Shown here: piece by piece, positions 35,173-44,298 of the stretch
Layout: the number at the start of each line of letters is the position of its first letter
How positions within the stretch are numbered: the first letter of the stretch is position 1
Assembly (NCBI RefSeq): GCF_013113715.1
Contig: NZ_CP053344.1
Location: 1,302,001-1,366,000 of the forward strand
Direction: 5' to 3'
Length of the DNA: 64,000 nucleotides
Source: Herbiconiux sp. SALV-R1
GTDB taxonomy: Bacteria; Actinomycetota; Actinomycetes; Actinomycetales; Microbacteriaceae
Made by a program: the position numbers and the translations under genes
The notes under the pieces: generated by a model
Told to the model about the DNA's origin: nothing
Database searches by the model: none
What the model saw: the letters and a program-made list of their open reading frames with translations, nothing else

Positions 35173-35469
35173 GCGCGACATGTGAGCACGCGGTCGCTGA
35201 CGCGGCCACGCACTCACCCTGGGTCGTCTGAGCGCGGCCTGCAGCCTCCGGTCGACTGCCGCACGGGCCTCGCATTGTGGGGCTGCTCGTGGGACGAGCC
35301 TTGCCACGCGGGGTTGCTCGCGGATGGGCCTCGCACGTGCGGGTTGCTCGTAGGACGGGCCTCGCATGTGCGGGTTGCTCGTGGGAACGGGTCTCAACGC
35401 AACAGGCCTTTATCGACGACCCAAGGTGAGTGCGTGGCCGCGTCAGCGACCGCGTGCTCACATGTCGCG
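35173..35469. repeat. Large inverted repeat (about 55-bp arms)
   Basis: The left arm 35173-35228 begins GCGCGACATGTGAGCACGCG and ends TGGGTCGTC. The right arm 35415-35469 begins GACGACCCAAGGTGAGTGCG and ends ACATGTCGCG. They are reverse complements with one or two mismatches. The 186-bp spacer contains the 31-bp tandem repeat. The arms may be two oppositely oriented copies of a dispersed repeat. Confidence 0.88.
35265..35388. repeat. Degenerate 31-bp tandem repeat, four units
   Basis: Units at 35265-35295, 35296-35325, 35326-35356 and 35357-35388. Units 3 and 4 share GGGCCTCGCA-GTGCGGGTTGCTCGT almost exactly; units 1 and 2 are more diverged. Confidence 0.8.
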
Positions 35470-35552
35470 GCGCGCCGCAGAAGCGGCGGCGCGCCCCGGT
35501 GGAGCCGCGCGAAGCACGGCCCCACCGGCAGCAAACACAGCGCGAGCCAGGC

Positions 35553-35750
35553 TGCGGGTAACTCGATAACGCGACCCAGCGTGCGGGTAACTCGCTAACG
35601 CGACCCAAGCTGCGGGTAACTCGCTAACGCGACCCAGCGTGCGGGTAACTCGCTAACGCGACCCAGCCTGCGGGTAACTCGCTAACGCGACCCAGCCTGC
35701 GAGTAACTCGCTAACGCGACCCAGCCTGCGAGTAACTCGCTACCGCCAGC
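35553..35750. repeat. 29-bp tandem array, six full units and one partial
   Basis: Units start at 35553, 35582, 35611, 35640, 35669, 35698 and 35727 (partial). The shared core is GGGTAACTCGCTAACGCGAC, with single-base variants (GATAAC in unit 1, CGAG in units 6 and 7). The array ends 4 bp before the stop codon of the ParA gene. Confidence 0.95.
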
Positions 35751-35753
35751 TCG

Positions 35754-36563
35754 CTACGCCTTCAGCTCTGCGTACTCGCCGACGCGCCCGGTGCGCATGA
35801 CGCGCTCGAGGAGCAGGTCGAAGTTGCGGGCCATCTCCTGGGCGCCTTCGCCGGGCCACACGTGCAGCGGCTTCGCGGCGCCCTGGGCCTGCTGGAGCGA
35901 GGTGCGCTCGGGCAGTTGGGGCGAGAGCACGAGCGGCCCGAACATGTCGCGGAGTTCTTTGATGCGGAACTGGTGCTCGAGCGACTGGGAGCGCACACGG
36001 TTGACGATGATGCCGAGCGGCTGGAGGCGGGGCGAGAGTCCGCGGCGGATCTCCTCGATCGCCCGCAGTGCACGGTCGGCAGCGGCGACCGAGAACAGAC
36101 CCGGCTCCGTGACGACCGAGACGCGGTCGGAGGCGGCCCAGGCGGTGCGGGTGAGCGCGTTCAGCGAGGGGGCGCAGTCGATGAGCACGAGATCGTACTC
36201 GTTCTCGACCGTGGCGAGAGCCTCTTCGAGCTTCCAGATGTCTCGGATCGACGGGTGCGGCCCGTCGAAGTTCAACGCCGACGGGCTGCCGATAAGCACA
36301 TCGATCTTGCCGCCGCGGTCTTTCGTCCACCCCGAGGGGGCGATCGCGGCGCGCACGATCTTCTCCTTCGGCGAGGCGAGCACATCGGCGACGTTGAGGT
36401 GACCGGCGACACGGATGTCCATGCCGGTCGACACGTCGGACTGGGGGTCGAGGTCGACGACGAGAGTACGCAGGCCCTTCGCGAACGCGGCGGATGCGAG
36501 GCCTAGCGTCACTGTGGTCTTGCCCACACCACCCTTGAGGGACGAGACGCTGAGTACATGCAC
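35754..36563 (-). CDS. ParA-family ATPase
   Basis: A 269-residue P-loop ATPase of the ParA/Soj/MinD group. The deviant Walker A is in SSLKGGVGKTTVTLGLA (about residues 7-20), Walker A' in LVVDLDPQSDVSTG, and Walker B in YDLVLIDCAPSLNALT. There is no fused DNA-binding domain and no parB gene in the window, so it is not obviously the chromosomal ParAB pair; orphan ParA proteins place other cargo. Start GTG 36563. The upstream region has a TACCCT -10 and GGTA-CTCA-TACC symmetry. It is divergent from pyc and its 3' end abuts a 29-bp tandem array. Confidence 0.9.
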   Translation of the reverse strand: MHVLSVSSLKGGVGKTTVTLGLASAAFAKGLRTLVVDLDPQSDVSTGMDIRVAGHLNVADVLASPKEKIVRAAIAPSGWTKDRGGKIDVLIGSPSALNFDGPHPSIRDIWKLEEALATVENEYDLVLIDCAPSLNALTRTAWAASDRVSVVTEPGLFSVAAADRALRAIEEIRRGLSPRLQPLGIIVNRVRSQSLEHQFRIKELRDMFGPLVLSPQLPERTSLQQAQGAAKPLHVWPGEGAQEMARNFDLLLERVMRTGRVGEYAELKA

Positions 36564-36638
36564 AATCGAATACGTTACCTTCACTAGGGTATGAGTACCT
36601 AACTGTTCGCTGTGCGCGCATGTGCCTGAAAGGTCTCG

Positions 36639-39600
36639 ATGTTCAAGAAGATCCTGGTAGCCAACCGCGGCGAGATCGCGATCCGTGCATTCCGAGCAGC
36701 GTACGAGCTGGGTGCGAAGACGGTCGCGGTGTTCCCTTACGAAGACCGCAATTCGATGCACCGGTTGAAGGCCGACGAGGCCTACCAGATCGGTGAGGTG
36801 GGGCATCCGGTTCGTGCCTACCTCGACGTGTCGGAGATCATCCGGGTGGCCCTGGAGAGTGGCGCCGACGCCATCTACCCGGGCTACGGCTTCCTCTCCG
36901 AGAACCCCGAACTCGCGAAGGCTGCTGCCGAGAACGGCATCACCTTCATCGGCCCCGGTGAGCACGTGCTCGAGATGGCGGGCAACAAGGTCACCGCGAA
37001 GGAGCACGCCATCGCGGCGGGTGTTCCGGTGCTGAAGTCGTCGCCGGCGACGACCGACATCGAGGTTCTGCTGCAGGCCGCCGACGAGATCGGCTTCCCC
37101 GTGTTCGCGAAGGCGGTCGCGGGCGGCGGCGGCCGAGGGATGCGCCGGGTCGAGACCCGCGAAGAGCTCCGCCCGGCGCTCGAGGCGGCGATGCGCGAGG
37201 CCGACAGCGCGTTCGGCGACGCCACCATGTTCCTCGAACAGGCGGTGCTGCGCCCGCGTCACATCGAGGTGCAGATCCTCGCCGACAGCGCGGGCCAGAC
37301 CTTCCACCTGTACGAGCGCGACTGCTCGGTGCAGCGTCGCAACCAGAAGGTCGTCGAGATCGCCCCGGCGCCGAACATCTCCGACGAGCTCCGCGCCGCC
37401 CTCCACGCCGACGCCATCAAGTTCGCGAAGTCCATCTCCTACGTGAACGCGGGAACTGTCGAGTTCCTCGTCGACACGGTGGGGGAGCGCGCGGGTCAGC
37501 ACGTCTTCATCGAGATGAACCCGCGCATCCAGGTGGAGCACACGGTGACCGAGGAGGTCACCGACGTCGACCTGGTGCAGTCGCAGATGCTCATCGCCTC
37601 GGGCACCACCTTCGCCGACCTCGGTCTCACCCAAGACGGCATCGTGCTGCACGGCGCCGCCCTGCAGTGCCGCATCACCACCGAAGACCCGACGGCGGGC
37701 TTCCGGCCTGACACCGGCAAGATCGCCGCCTACCGCTCCCCGGGCGGTGCGGGCGTGCGTCTCGACGGCGGCACCGTCGACGTGGGAGCGCAGATCAGCC
37801 CCCACTTCGACTCGATGCTGGCGAAGATGACTTGCCGCGGGCGTGACTTCCCGGCCGCCGTGCGTCGTGCGCGTCGTGCGTTGGCGGAGTTCCGCATCCG
37901 TGGTGTGTCGACGAACATCCCGTTCCTGCAGGGGGTGCTCGACGACCCCGACTTCATCGCGGGCGACCTGTCGACCTCCTTCATCGAGGAGCGTCCGCAG
38001 CTGCTCGACGGGCACCGCTCGAAGAACCGCGGCGGCAAGATCCTCAACTGGCTCGCCGACGTCACCGTCAACCAGCCGCACGGTGCACGCCCGCCCGGCG
38101 CCGACCCCGCTGTGAAGCTGCCCGCGATCGACCTCTCGCAGCCGGCCCCCGCGGGTTCGCGTCAGCGGCTGCTCGAGCTGGGGCCGAAGGGCTTCGCGGA
38201 TGCTCTCCGGGCCCAGACCGCGCTGGCCGTCACCGAGACCACGATGCGCGACGCCCACCAGTCGCTGCTCGCCACGCGCGTGCGCACCCGCGACCTCGTC
38301 GCCGTCGCCCCCTACGTCGCCCGCATGACGCCCGAGCTGCTGAGCGTCGAGGCGTGGGGTGGCGCCACCTACGACGTCGCGCTCCGCTTCCTCGGCGAAG
38401 ACCCGTGGGAGCGGCTCGCCGCGCTACGCGAGGCGCTGCCGAACGTGGCGATCCAGATGCTGCTGCGCGGCCGCAACACCGTCGGCTACACCCCTTACCC
38501 CGTTGAGGTGACCGACGCGTTCGTGCGGGAGGCCGCAGCGACCGGTGTCGACATCTTCCGCATCTTCGACGCCCTGAACGACGTGTCGCAGATGCGCCCG
38601 GCGATCGAGTCGGTGCTCGCCACCGGCTCGACCATCGCCGAGGTGGCCGTCTGCTACACCGGCGACCTGCTCGACCCCGCCGAAGACCTCTACACCCTCG
38701 ACTACTACCTGAAGCTCGCCGACCAGATCGTCGAGGCCGGCGCCCACGTGCTCGCCATCAAGGACATGGCGGGCCTGCTCCGCCCGGCCGCCGCGGCCAC
38801 GCTCGTGTCGGCGCTGCGCGAACGCTTCGACCTGCCGGTGCACGTGCACACGCACGACACCGCGGGCGGGCAGCTCGCCACCCTGCTCGCCGCGAGTGCT
38901 GCCGGGGCCGACGCCGTCGACGTGGCCGCTGCTCCGATGGCGGGCACGACCAGCCAGCCCAGCGCATCCGCTCTGGTCGCGGCGCTCGCGCACACCGAGC
39001 GCGACACCGGCATCAGCCTCGCTGCCGTGAGCGACCTCGAGCCCTACTGGGAGGCCGTGCGCCAGGTGTACCGGCCGTTCGAGTCGGGCCTGCCCGGCCC
39101 TACCGGGCGTGTGTACAAGCACGAGATCCCGGGCGGGCAGCTGTCGAACCTGCGCCAGCAGGCCATCGCGCTCGGTCTCGCCGACGACTTTGAGCTCATC
39201 GAAGACCTCTACGCCGCCGCGAACCAGATCCTCGGCCGCATCCCGAAGGTCACCCCCTCGTCGAAGGTCGTCGGCGACCTCGCGCTGCACCTCGCCGCGG
39301 TGAAGGCCGACCCCGCCGACTTCGCCGAGAACCCGGGCAACTACGACATCCCCGACTCGGTCATCGGCTTCATGGCCGGCGAACTCGGCGAACTGCCGGG
39401 CGGATGGCCGGAGCCGTTCCGCTCGAAGGTTCTTGAGGGCCGCACCGTGAACGTCGAGGTCACCCCGATCAGCGAGACGGATGCTGCAGCCCTCGCCCCC
39501 GAGGCCGGCTCGGCCGAGCGGCGCAGCACCCTCAACCGGCTGCTCTTCCCCGCGCCCACCGCGAGCTTCGAGCAGCAGCGGGAGCTGTTCGGCGACCTCA

Positions 39601-40052
39601 GCGTCGTCGACACCGTCGATTACCTCTACGGCCTCACCGCCGGCGTCGAGCACGTCGTCGAGATCGACAAGGGCGTGCGCCTGTTCGTCGGACTCGAGGC
39701 CATCGGCGAGGCCGACGAGAAGGGCATGCGCACCGTCATGACCACGCTCAACGGGCAGCTGCGCCCGGTGAACGTGCGCGACCGCCAGGTGAAGGTCGAG
39801 ACCAAGAGCGCCGAGAAGGCCGACCCGAACCAGGCCGGTCAGGTGCCCGCGCCCTTCTCGGGAGTTGTCACGCTGAAGGTCGAGCAGGGCGCCACCGTCG
39901 CCGCGGGCGACCCGGTCGCCACCATCGAGGCCATGAAGATGGAGGCCGCCATCACCACCCCGGTGGCCGGGGTCGTGCAGCGGCTCGCCATCCCCACCAC
40001 CCAGCAGGTGGAGGCCGGCGACCTCATCGTGGTCGTCGCACCCTCCGCCTGA
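36639..40052 (+). CDS. pyc: Pyruvate carboxylase
   Basis: ATP- and biotin-dependent carboxylation of pyruvate to oxaloacetate, the main anaplerotic reaction. The 1137-residue single chain has: biotin carboxylase domain (1-460, [17 protein letters not shown] start, [17 protein letters not shown] loop, [17 protein letters not shown]); carboxyltransferase domain (about 540-1000, [19 protein letters not shown] and [13 protein letters not shown]); and C-terminal biotinyl domain with EAMKMEAA, biotinylated lysine K1100. Full length, intact motifs. The ATG at 36639 has GAAAGG upstream. It is divergent from the ParA gene. Confidence 0.98.
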   Translation: MFKKILVANRGEIAIRAFRAAYELGAKTVAVFPYEDRNSMHRLKADEAYQIGEVGHPVRAYLDVSEIIRVALESGADAIYPGYGFLSENPELAKAAAENGITFIGPGEHVLEMAGNKVTAKEHAIAAGVPVLKSSPATTDIEVLLQAADEIGFPVFAKAVAGGGGRGMRRVETREELRPALEAAMREADSAFGDATMFLEQAVLRPRHIEVQILADSAGQTFHLYERDCSVQRRNQKVVEIAPAPNISDELRAALHADAIKFAKSISYVNAGTVEFLVDTVGERAGQHVFIEMNPRIQVEHTVTEEVTDVDLVQSQMLIASGTTFADLGLTQDGIVLHGAALQCRITTEDPTAGFRPDTGKIAAYRSPGGAGVRLDGGTVDVGAQISPHFDSMLAKMTCRGRDFPAAVRRARRALAEFRIRGVSTNIPFLQGVLDDPDFIAGDLSTSFIEERPQLLDGHRSKNRGGKILNWLADVTVNQPHGARPPGADPAVKLPAIDLSQPAPAGSRQRLLELGPKGFADALRAQTALAVTETTMRDAHQSLLATRVRTRDLVAVAPYVARMTPELLSVEAWGGATYDVALRFLGEDPWERLAALREALPNVAIQMLLRGRNTVGYTPYPVEVTDAFVREAAATGVDIFRIFDALNDVSQMRPAIESVLATGSTIAEVAVCYTGDLLDPAEDLYTLDYYLKLADQIVEAGAHVLAIKDMAGLLRPAAAATLVSALRERFDLPVHVHTHDTAGGQLATLLAASAAGADAVDVAAAPMAGTTSQPSASALVAALAHTERDTGISLAAVSDLEPYWEAVRQVYRPFESGLPGPTGRVYKHEIPGGQLSNLRQQAIALGLADDFELIEDLYAAANQILGRIPKVTPSSKVVGDLALHLAAVKADPADFAENPGNYDIPDSVIGFMAGELGELPGGWPEPFRSKVLEGRTVNVEVTPISETDAAALAPEAGSAERRSTLNRLLFPAPTASFEQQRELFGDLSVVDTVDYLYGLTAGVEHVVEIDKGVRLFVGLEAIGEADEKGMRTVMTTLNGQLRPVNVRDRQVKVETKSAEKADPNQAGQVPAPFSGVVTLKVEQGATVAAGDPVATIEAMKMEAAITTPVAGVVQRLAIPTTQQVEAGDLIVVVAPSA

Positions 40053-40105
40053 GCCGCGTTCCCGCTCAGTCCACTCCCTCCGAGTCCCCACCCCGAAAGA
40101 GCACC

Positions 40106-40597
40106 GTGACCGTCCGTGACATCCGCCTGTTCGGCGACCCCGTGCTGAAGACCGTCTCCGACCCGATCGTCGACATCGACGACCGCGTGCGCGCACTCGT
40201 CGAAGACCTGCTCGACAGCGTGAAGGTGCCCGGCCGGGCGGGTGTCGCGGCGGCGCAGATCGGGGTGAACCTCAGGGCGTTCAGCTACAACGTCGACGGA
40301 GAGGTGGGGTACATCCTCAACCCCGTGCTGGTGGAGCTCTCGGGTGAGCCCGAGCTCGTCGACGAGGGCTGCCTCTCGGTGCCGGAGCTCTGGTTCAAGA
40401 CCCAGCGCTACCCGTTCGCCCGGGCCACCGGCATCGACCTCGACGGCAACCCCGTCGAGGTCTCGGGCACCGGCGTCATGGCCCAGGCGCTCCAGCACGA
40501 GACCGACCACCTCGACGGCCTCCTGTACCTCGACCGCCTCGACAAGCCCACCCGCCGCGAGGCCATGCGCCAGGTGCGCGAGTCCCGCTGGTTCTAG
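40106..40597 (+). CDS. def: Peptide deformylase
   Basis: Metalloenzyme that removes the N-formyl group from new proteins. The 163-residue protein has the three motifs: [16 protein letters not shown] (metal cysteine) and QHETDHLDG (metal histidines and catalytic glutamate). Start GTG with GAAAGAG upstream. It follows pyc by 53 bp and ends before a convergent acyl-CoA ligase gene. Confidence 0.97.
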   Translation: MTVRDIRLFGDPVLKTVSDPIVDIDDRVRALVEDLLDSVKVPGRAGVAAAQIGVNLRAFSYNVDGEVGYILNPVLVELSGEPELVDEGCLSVPELWFKTQRYPFARATGIDLDGNPVEVSGTGVMAQALQHETDHLDGLLYLDRLDKPTRREAMRQVRESRWF

Positions 40598-40628
40598 CGT
40601 TCTCGCGTTCTGGCGTTCAGAAGCGCAC

Positions 40629-40676
40629 ACGTCGCGGCATCCGGCCCCGTAGGGGGCTTGGATGCCGCGACGTTTG
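40629..40676. terminator. Bidirectional hairpin between def and the acyl-CoA ligase
   Basis: 14-bp arms ACGTCGCGGCATCC (40629-40642) and GGATGCCGCGACGT (40660-40673) enclose a GC-rich loop. Convergent genes flank it on both sides. Confidence 0.75.
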
Positions 40677-40688
40677 CGGTTTCGAACG

Positions 40689-42512
40689 TCAGTGGGTGAG
40701 GGAGACGCCCTCCGTGGCGGGGGCGGCGGAGTAGATGCCGTCGATGACGGCGGCGTAGTCCTTCACGATGACGGCGCGCTTGATGGAGAGCTTGGGGGTG
40801 AGGTGCCCGCTCGCCTCGGTGAAGTCGTCGGGCAGCACCTCGAACTTGCGGATCGACTCCGCCCGCGACACCAGCGTGTTCGCCGCGTCGACGGCCCGCT
40901 GGATCTCGGCGAGCACAGCCGGGTTCTTGGCTGCCTGCGCGAGCGTGAGGTCGCCCGGCTGGCCGTTGTTCGCCAGCCACACCGGCAGCATCTCGGCGTC
41001 GAGCGTGATGAGCGCCGAGATGAACGGGCGCTGATCGCCCACCACCACGACCTGTCCCACCAGCGGGTTCGACCGGATGGGGTCTTCGAGCGCGGCCGGC
41101 GCCACGTTCTTGCCGCCCGCCGTGACGATGATCTCCTTCTTGCGCCCCGTGATGGTGAGGAAGCCCTCGTCGTCGAGGGCACCGATGTCGCCGGTGTGGA
41201 ACCACTCGCCGTCCATCACCTCGGCCGTCGCGGCCTCGTTCTTCCAGTACCCGGCGAACACGTTCACGCCCGCCACCAGGATCTCGCCGTCGTCGGCGAT
41301 CTTCAGCCCCACCCCCGGGAGCGCGGGCCCCACGGTGCCGATTTTGAACTTGTCGGTGAGGTTCACGGTCGCGGGCGCCGTGGTCTCGGTGAGGCCGTAG
41401 CCCTCGAGGATGGTGATGCCGAGGCTGCGGTAGAAGTGCCCCAGCCGGTGCCCGAGCGGCGCCGAGCCCGACACCGCGTACTTCACGCGGCCGCCGAGCG
41501 CCGCCCGCAGCTTCGAGTACACCAGGCGGTCGAACAGGGCGAACTTGAGCCGCAGGCCGAGCGGCACCTTGCCCGCATCCAGCGCCTCGGAGTGCTCGAC
41601 CGCCACCGCCGCGGCACGGCGGAAGATCTTGCCCTTCCCGCCGGTCTCGGCCTTCTGCTCCGACGAGTTGTAGACCTTCTCGAACACGCGGGGCACCGCG
41701 AGCAGGAAGGTCGGCTTGAACGAGCCGAGCGCCGGCAGCAGCTGCTTCGTGTCGGCCTGGTGGCCCACCTTCACACCGCCGTGCACGCACAGGATGCTGA
41801 TGAAGCGCGCGAAGACATGGGCCGTCGTGATGAACAGCAGCGTCGACGCCCCGTTCGCGAGAATCGGGGCCATGGCGACCGCGGCGTTGCGGGACAGCTC
41901 CACGAAGTTCGAGTGGGTGAGGATGCACCCCTTCGGCTTCCCCATCGTGCCCGAGGTGTAGATGAGGGTGGCGAGGTCGGAGCCCTTCGCCAGCGACCGG
42001 CGGCGCTCGATCTCCTCGTCGGAGACGGCGGAGCCCGAGGCGGCGAGCTTGTCGAGGTCGCCCAGGTCGACCTGCCACACCCGGGTGACCTCGGGAAGGT
42101 CGGGGTGCACCTCGTCGAAGCGGGCGAAGTGGTCGGCGGTCTCGACGATGATCGCCGTGGCGCCGGAGTCGCTGAGGTTCCACTGCACCTGCGCAGGCGA
42201 CGAGGTCTCGTAGATGGGAACGAGCACGGCACCGGCGAACCAGGTGGCGAAGTCGATCAGCGTCCACTCGTAGCGGGTCTTGCACATGAGGCCGATCTTG
42301 TCGCCCGGCTCGATGCCCGAGGCGACGAGGCCCTTGGCCACCGCTTTCACCTGGGCGAGGAACTCGGCGGCGCTGACGTCTTTCCAGCCCGCTCCGTCGG
42401 GAACGGCGAACAACGGTTCATCGGGGGTGAGGCGAACGCGCTCGATCAGAAGATCGGTGGTGTTCGCCTCCGGATCGGCTGTGACGACGGGAGGGACGAA
42501 ATACTGGTCCAC
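40689..42512 (-). CDS. Long-chain fatty acid--CoA ligase, AMP-binding family
   Basis: Activates a carboxylic acid, probably a long-chain fatty acid, to its CoA thioester via an acyl-AMP. The 607-residue protein has the P-loop YTSGTMGKPKGCILTH, the adenine motif EGYGLTETTAPAT, GEWFHTGDIG and GRKKEIIVTAGGKNV, in normal order. It resembles FadD15-type ligases of actinobacteria. The GTG at 42512 (protein start VDQYFVPP) has a strong AAGGAG 6 bases upstream, so it is preferred over the ATG at 42542. It is divergent from the ROK kinase gene and convergent with def. Confidence 0.94.
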   Translation of the reverse strand: MDQYFVPPVVTADPEANTTDLLIERVRLTPDEPLFAVPDGAGWKDVSAAEFLAQVKAVAKGLVASGIEPGDKIGLMCKTRYEWTLIDFATWFAGAVLVPIYETSSPAQVQWNLSDSGATAIIVETADHFARFDEVHPDLPEVTRVWQVDLGDLDKLAASGSAVSDEEIERRRSLAKGSDLATLIYTSGTMGKPKGCILTHSNFVELSRNAAVAMAPILANGASTLLFITTAHVFARFISILCVHGGVKVGHQADTKQLLPALGSFKPTFLLAVPRVFEKVYNSSEQKAETGGKGKIFRRAAAVAVEHSEALDAGKVPLGLRLKFALFDRLVYSKLRAALGGRVKYAVSGSAPLGHRLGHFYRSLGITILEGYGLTETTAPATVNLTDKFKIGTVGPALPGVGLKIADDGEILVAGVNVFAGYWKNEAATAEVMDGEWFHTGDIGALDDEGFLTITGRKKEIIVTAGGKNVAPAALEDPIRSNPLVGQVVVVGDQRPFISALITLDAEMLPVWLANNGQPGDLTLAQAAKNPAVLAEIQRAVDAANTLVSRAESIRKFEVLPDDFTEASGHLTPKLSIKRAVIVKDYAAVIDGIYSAAPATEGVSLTH

Positions 42513-42629
42513 GGCAGCTCCTTCGGTACCGGTCGAGTGCATCTCATCTACACTCTACTTGGTGCACCTCCGGCTTCCCGGGGAGGCCTCGAACCAGCGG
42601 ACTCGAACCCGTCGAAAGGACACGCCTGC

Positions 42630-43580
42630 ATGCGCGCCATCGGAATCGACATCGGTGGCACGAAGATCGCGGGGGCCGTCGTCGACGAGTTCGGCACCAT
42701 CGTGAAGCACGACCGGCACCCCACCTCGGCGTCGGAGCCGCAGGTCATCGAAGACACGGTCGTCGAGATGGTCGAGAAGCTCTCGGAGGGCGAGGAGATC
42801 GCCGCCGTCGGAGTCGCCGCCGCCGGGTTCATCGACGCCTCGCAGTCGATCGTCTACTACGCGCCCAACATCAGCTGGCGCAACGAGCCCTTCCGCGAGA
42901 AGCTCGAGGCCCGGCTGCACAAGCACATCGTCATCGAGAACGACGCCAACGCCGCTGGGTGGGCCGAGTTCCGCTTCGGCGCCGGGCGCCTGGTGAGCGA
43001 CATGGTCACCCTCACCATCGGCACCGGCGTGGGCGGCGCCATCGTCAGCCAAGACCGCTTGTTCCGCGGCGGCTTCGGCGCGGGTGCTGAGCTCGGGCAC
43101 ATGCGGGTCGTCCCGAACGGCCTGCCCTGCGGATGCGGTGCCCACGGCTGCATCGAACAGTACGGATCAGGGCGGGCACTTCTCCGCATCGCCAACGAGC
43201 TCGCCGACGCCGGCGGCATCGGGCAGGCCCTCGCATCCGTTCGGGTGCGCAACGGGGGAGTGCTCACCGGGCTCGACGTGAGCGAGCTGGTGCAGATCGG
43301 CGACCCCGGAGCGCTCTCCGCCCTCCGCACCCTCGGCACCTCGATCGGGCAGGCCTGCGCCAGTCTCGCCGCGGTGCTCGACCCGCAGCTGTTCGTCATC
43401 GGCGGCGGGGTCGCTCAGTCGGGCGATCTGCTGCTCGACCCCATCCGTCACGCCTTCCTCGACGCGCTGCCGGCGCGGGGCTTCCACCCCGAGCCGGCCT
43501 TCGCCATCGCCGAGCTCGTCAACGACGCCGGGGTCGTGGGCGCGGCCGACCTCGCCCGGCACTACGCGGAGTCGATCTGA
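42630..43580 (+). CDS. glk: ROK-family glucokinase
   Basis: Sugar kinase of the ROK family, most likely phosphorylating glucose with ATP or polyphosphate. The 316-residue protein has the phosphate motif DIGGTKIAGAVVD (7-19), IGTGVGGAIVSQDRLFRGG, and the zinc motif GLPCGCGAHGCIEQYGSG, as in actinobacterial GlkA. The ATG at 42630 follows GAAAGGA. The stop overlaps the start of plsC by one base, so the two are coupled. Specificity (glucose against N-acetyl sugars) is inferred from the family. Confidence 0.88.
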   Translation: MRAIGIDIGGTKIAGAVVDEFGTIVKHDRHPTSASEPQVIEDTVVEMVEKLSEGEEIAAVGVAAAGFIDASQSIVYYAPNISWRNEPFREKLEARLHKHIVIENDANAAGWAEFRFGAGRLVSDMVTLTIGTGVGGAIVSQDRLFRGGFGAGAELGHMRVVPNGLPCGCGAHGCIEQYGSGRALLRIANELADAGGIGQALASVRVRNGGVLTGLDVSELVQIGDPGALSALRTLGTSIGQACASLAAVLDPQLFVIGGGVAQSGDLLLDPIRHAFLDALPARGFHPEPAFAIAELVNDAGVVGAADLARHYAESI

Positions 43581-44281
43581 TGTTCTACTTCCTCGCCAAG
43601 TACCTGCTCGTCGCGCCGGTGCTGAAGACGCTGTTCCGGCCGTGGGTGATCGGGCTCGAGAACATCCCGGCCAAGGGCGGGGCGATCCTCGCCTCGAACC
43701 ACCTGTCGTTCAGCGACTCGGTGTTCCTGCCGGTGGTCGTCGACCGGCAGGTGTCGTTCCTGGCGAAGAGCGAGTACTTCACCGGCAAGGGCATCAAGGG
43801 CTTCCTGGTGCGGCTGTTCTTCAACGCTGCGGGGCAGCTGCCCATCAACCGGGCGGGGGGCAAGGCGTCCGAAGCATCCCTCAACACCGGTCTCGGGGTG
43901 CTGGCCAAGGGCGACCTGCTCGGCATCTACCCCGAGGGCACGCGCAGCCCCGACGGCAAGCTGTACCGGGGCCGAACCGGCGTCGCCCGCATGGTGCTCG
44001 AGGCGCACGTCCCGATCATCCCTGTCGCCATGATCGACACCGAGAAGGTGATGCCGATCGGGAAGCGCCTGCCGAAGATCATGCGGATTGGCATCATCAT
44101 CGGCGAGCCACTAGATTTCAGTAGGTTCGAGGGGCTGGAATCCGACCGGTTCATCCTCCGCTCCGTGACCGACGAGATCATGTACGAGCTCCACCGCCTG
44201 GGCGGCCAGGAATACTCCGATGTGTACGCGACTTCGGTCAAGGAGAAACGCGCGAGAGTCGCGCGGACGAACACCAGATAG
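43580..44281 (+). CDS. plsC: 1-acyl-sn-glycerol-3-phosphate acyltransferase
   Basis: Acylates lysophosphatidate at the inner membrane face in phospholipid synthesis. The 233-residue protein has the catalytic NHLSFSD (H-x4-D) motif, the GYPEGTRSPDG-type glycerol-phosphate motif (IYPEGTRS), and an N-terminal hydrophobic segment. The ATG at 43580 overlaps the ROK stop. The DAHP synthase gene starts 17 bp downstream, so the three are probably cotranscribed. Confidence 0.93.
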   Translation: MFYFLAKYLLVAPVLKTLFRPWVIGLENIPAKGGAILASNHLSFSDSVFLPVVVDRQVSFLAKSEYFTGKGIKGFLVRLFFNAAGQLPINRAGGKASEASLNTGLGVLAKGDLLGIYPEGTRSPDGKLYRGRTGVARMVLEAHVPIIPVAMIDTEKVMPIGKRLPKIMRIGIIIGEPLDFSRFEGLESDRFILRSVTDEIMYELHRLGGQEYSDVYATSVKEKRARVARTNTR

Positions 44282-44298
44282 ATACAGGGAACAAGTCA

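Larger units (their letters stand above)
35065..35753. other. Repeat-rich non-coding block between merR and parA
   Basis: About 690 bp with no supported gene on either strand; open frames here are low-complexity and cross the repeats. In order it holds: a GC-rich leader with short hairpins (GACCGGC-GTC-GCCGGTC near 35143-35159), a large inverted repeat (arms 35173-35228 and 35415-35469) enclosing a 31-bp tandem repeat, more hairpins (GGCGCGCCGC with its complement), and a 29-bp tandem array. Confidence 0.8.

Noticed and set aside
35161-35598. A 145-codon frame across the repeat block
   Set aside because: It crosses both arms of the inverted repeat and the tandem units, has no fold-like pattern, and its sequence follows the repeats.
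35553-35750. CRISPR array
   Set aside because: The 29-bp units are directly adjacent with no unique spacers, and there are no cas genes in the window.
35065-35753. Retron-like non-coding RNA region
   Set aside because: The structured block invited the idea, but no reverse transcriptase gene lies nearby.
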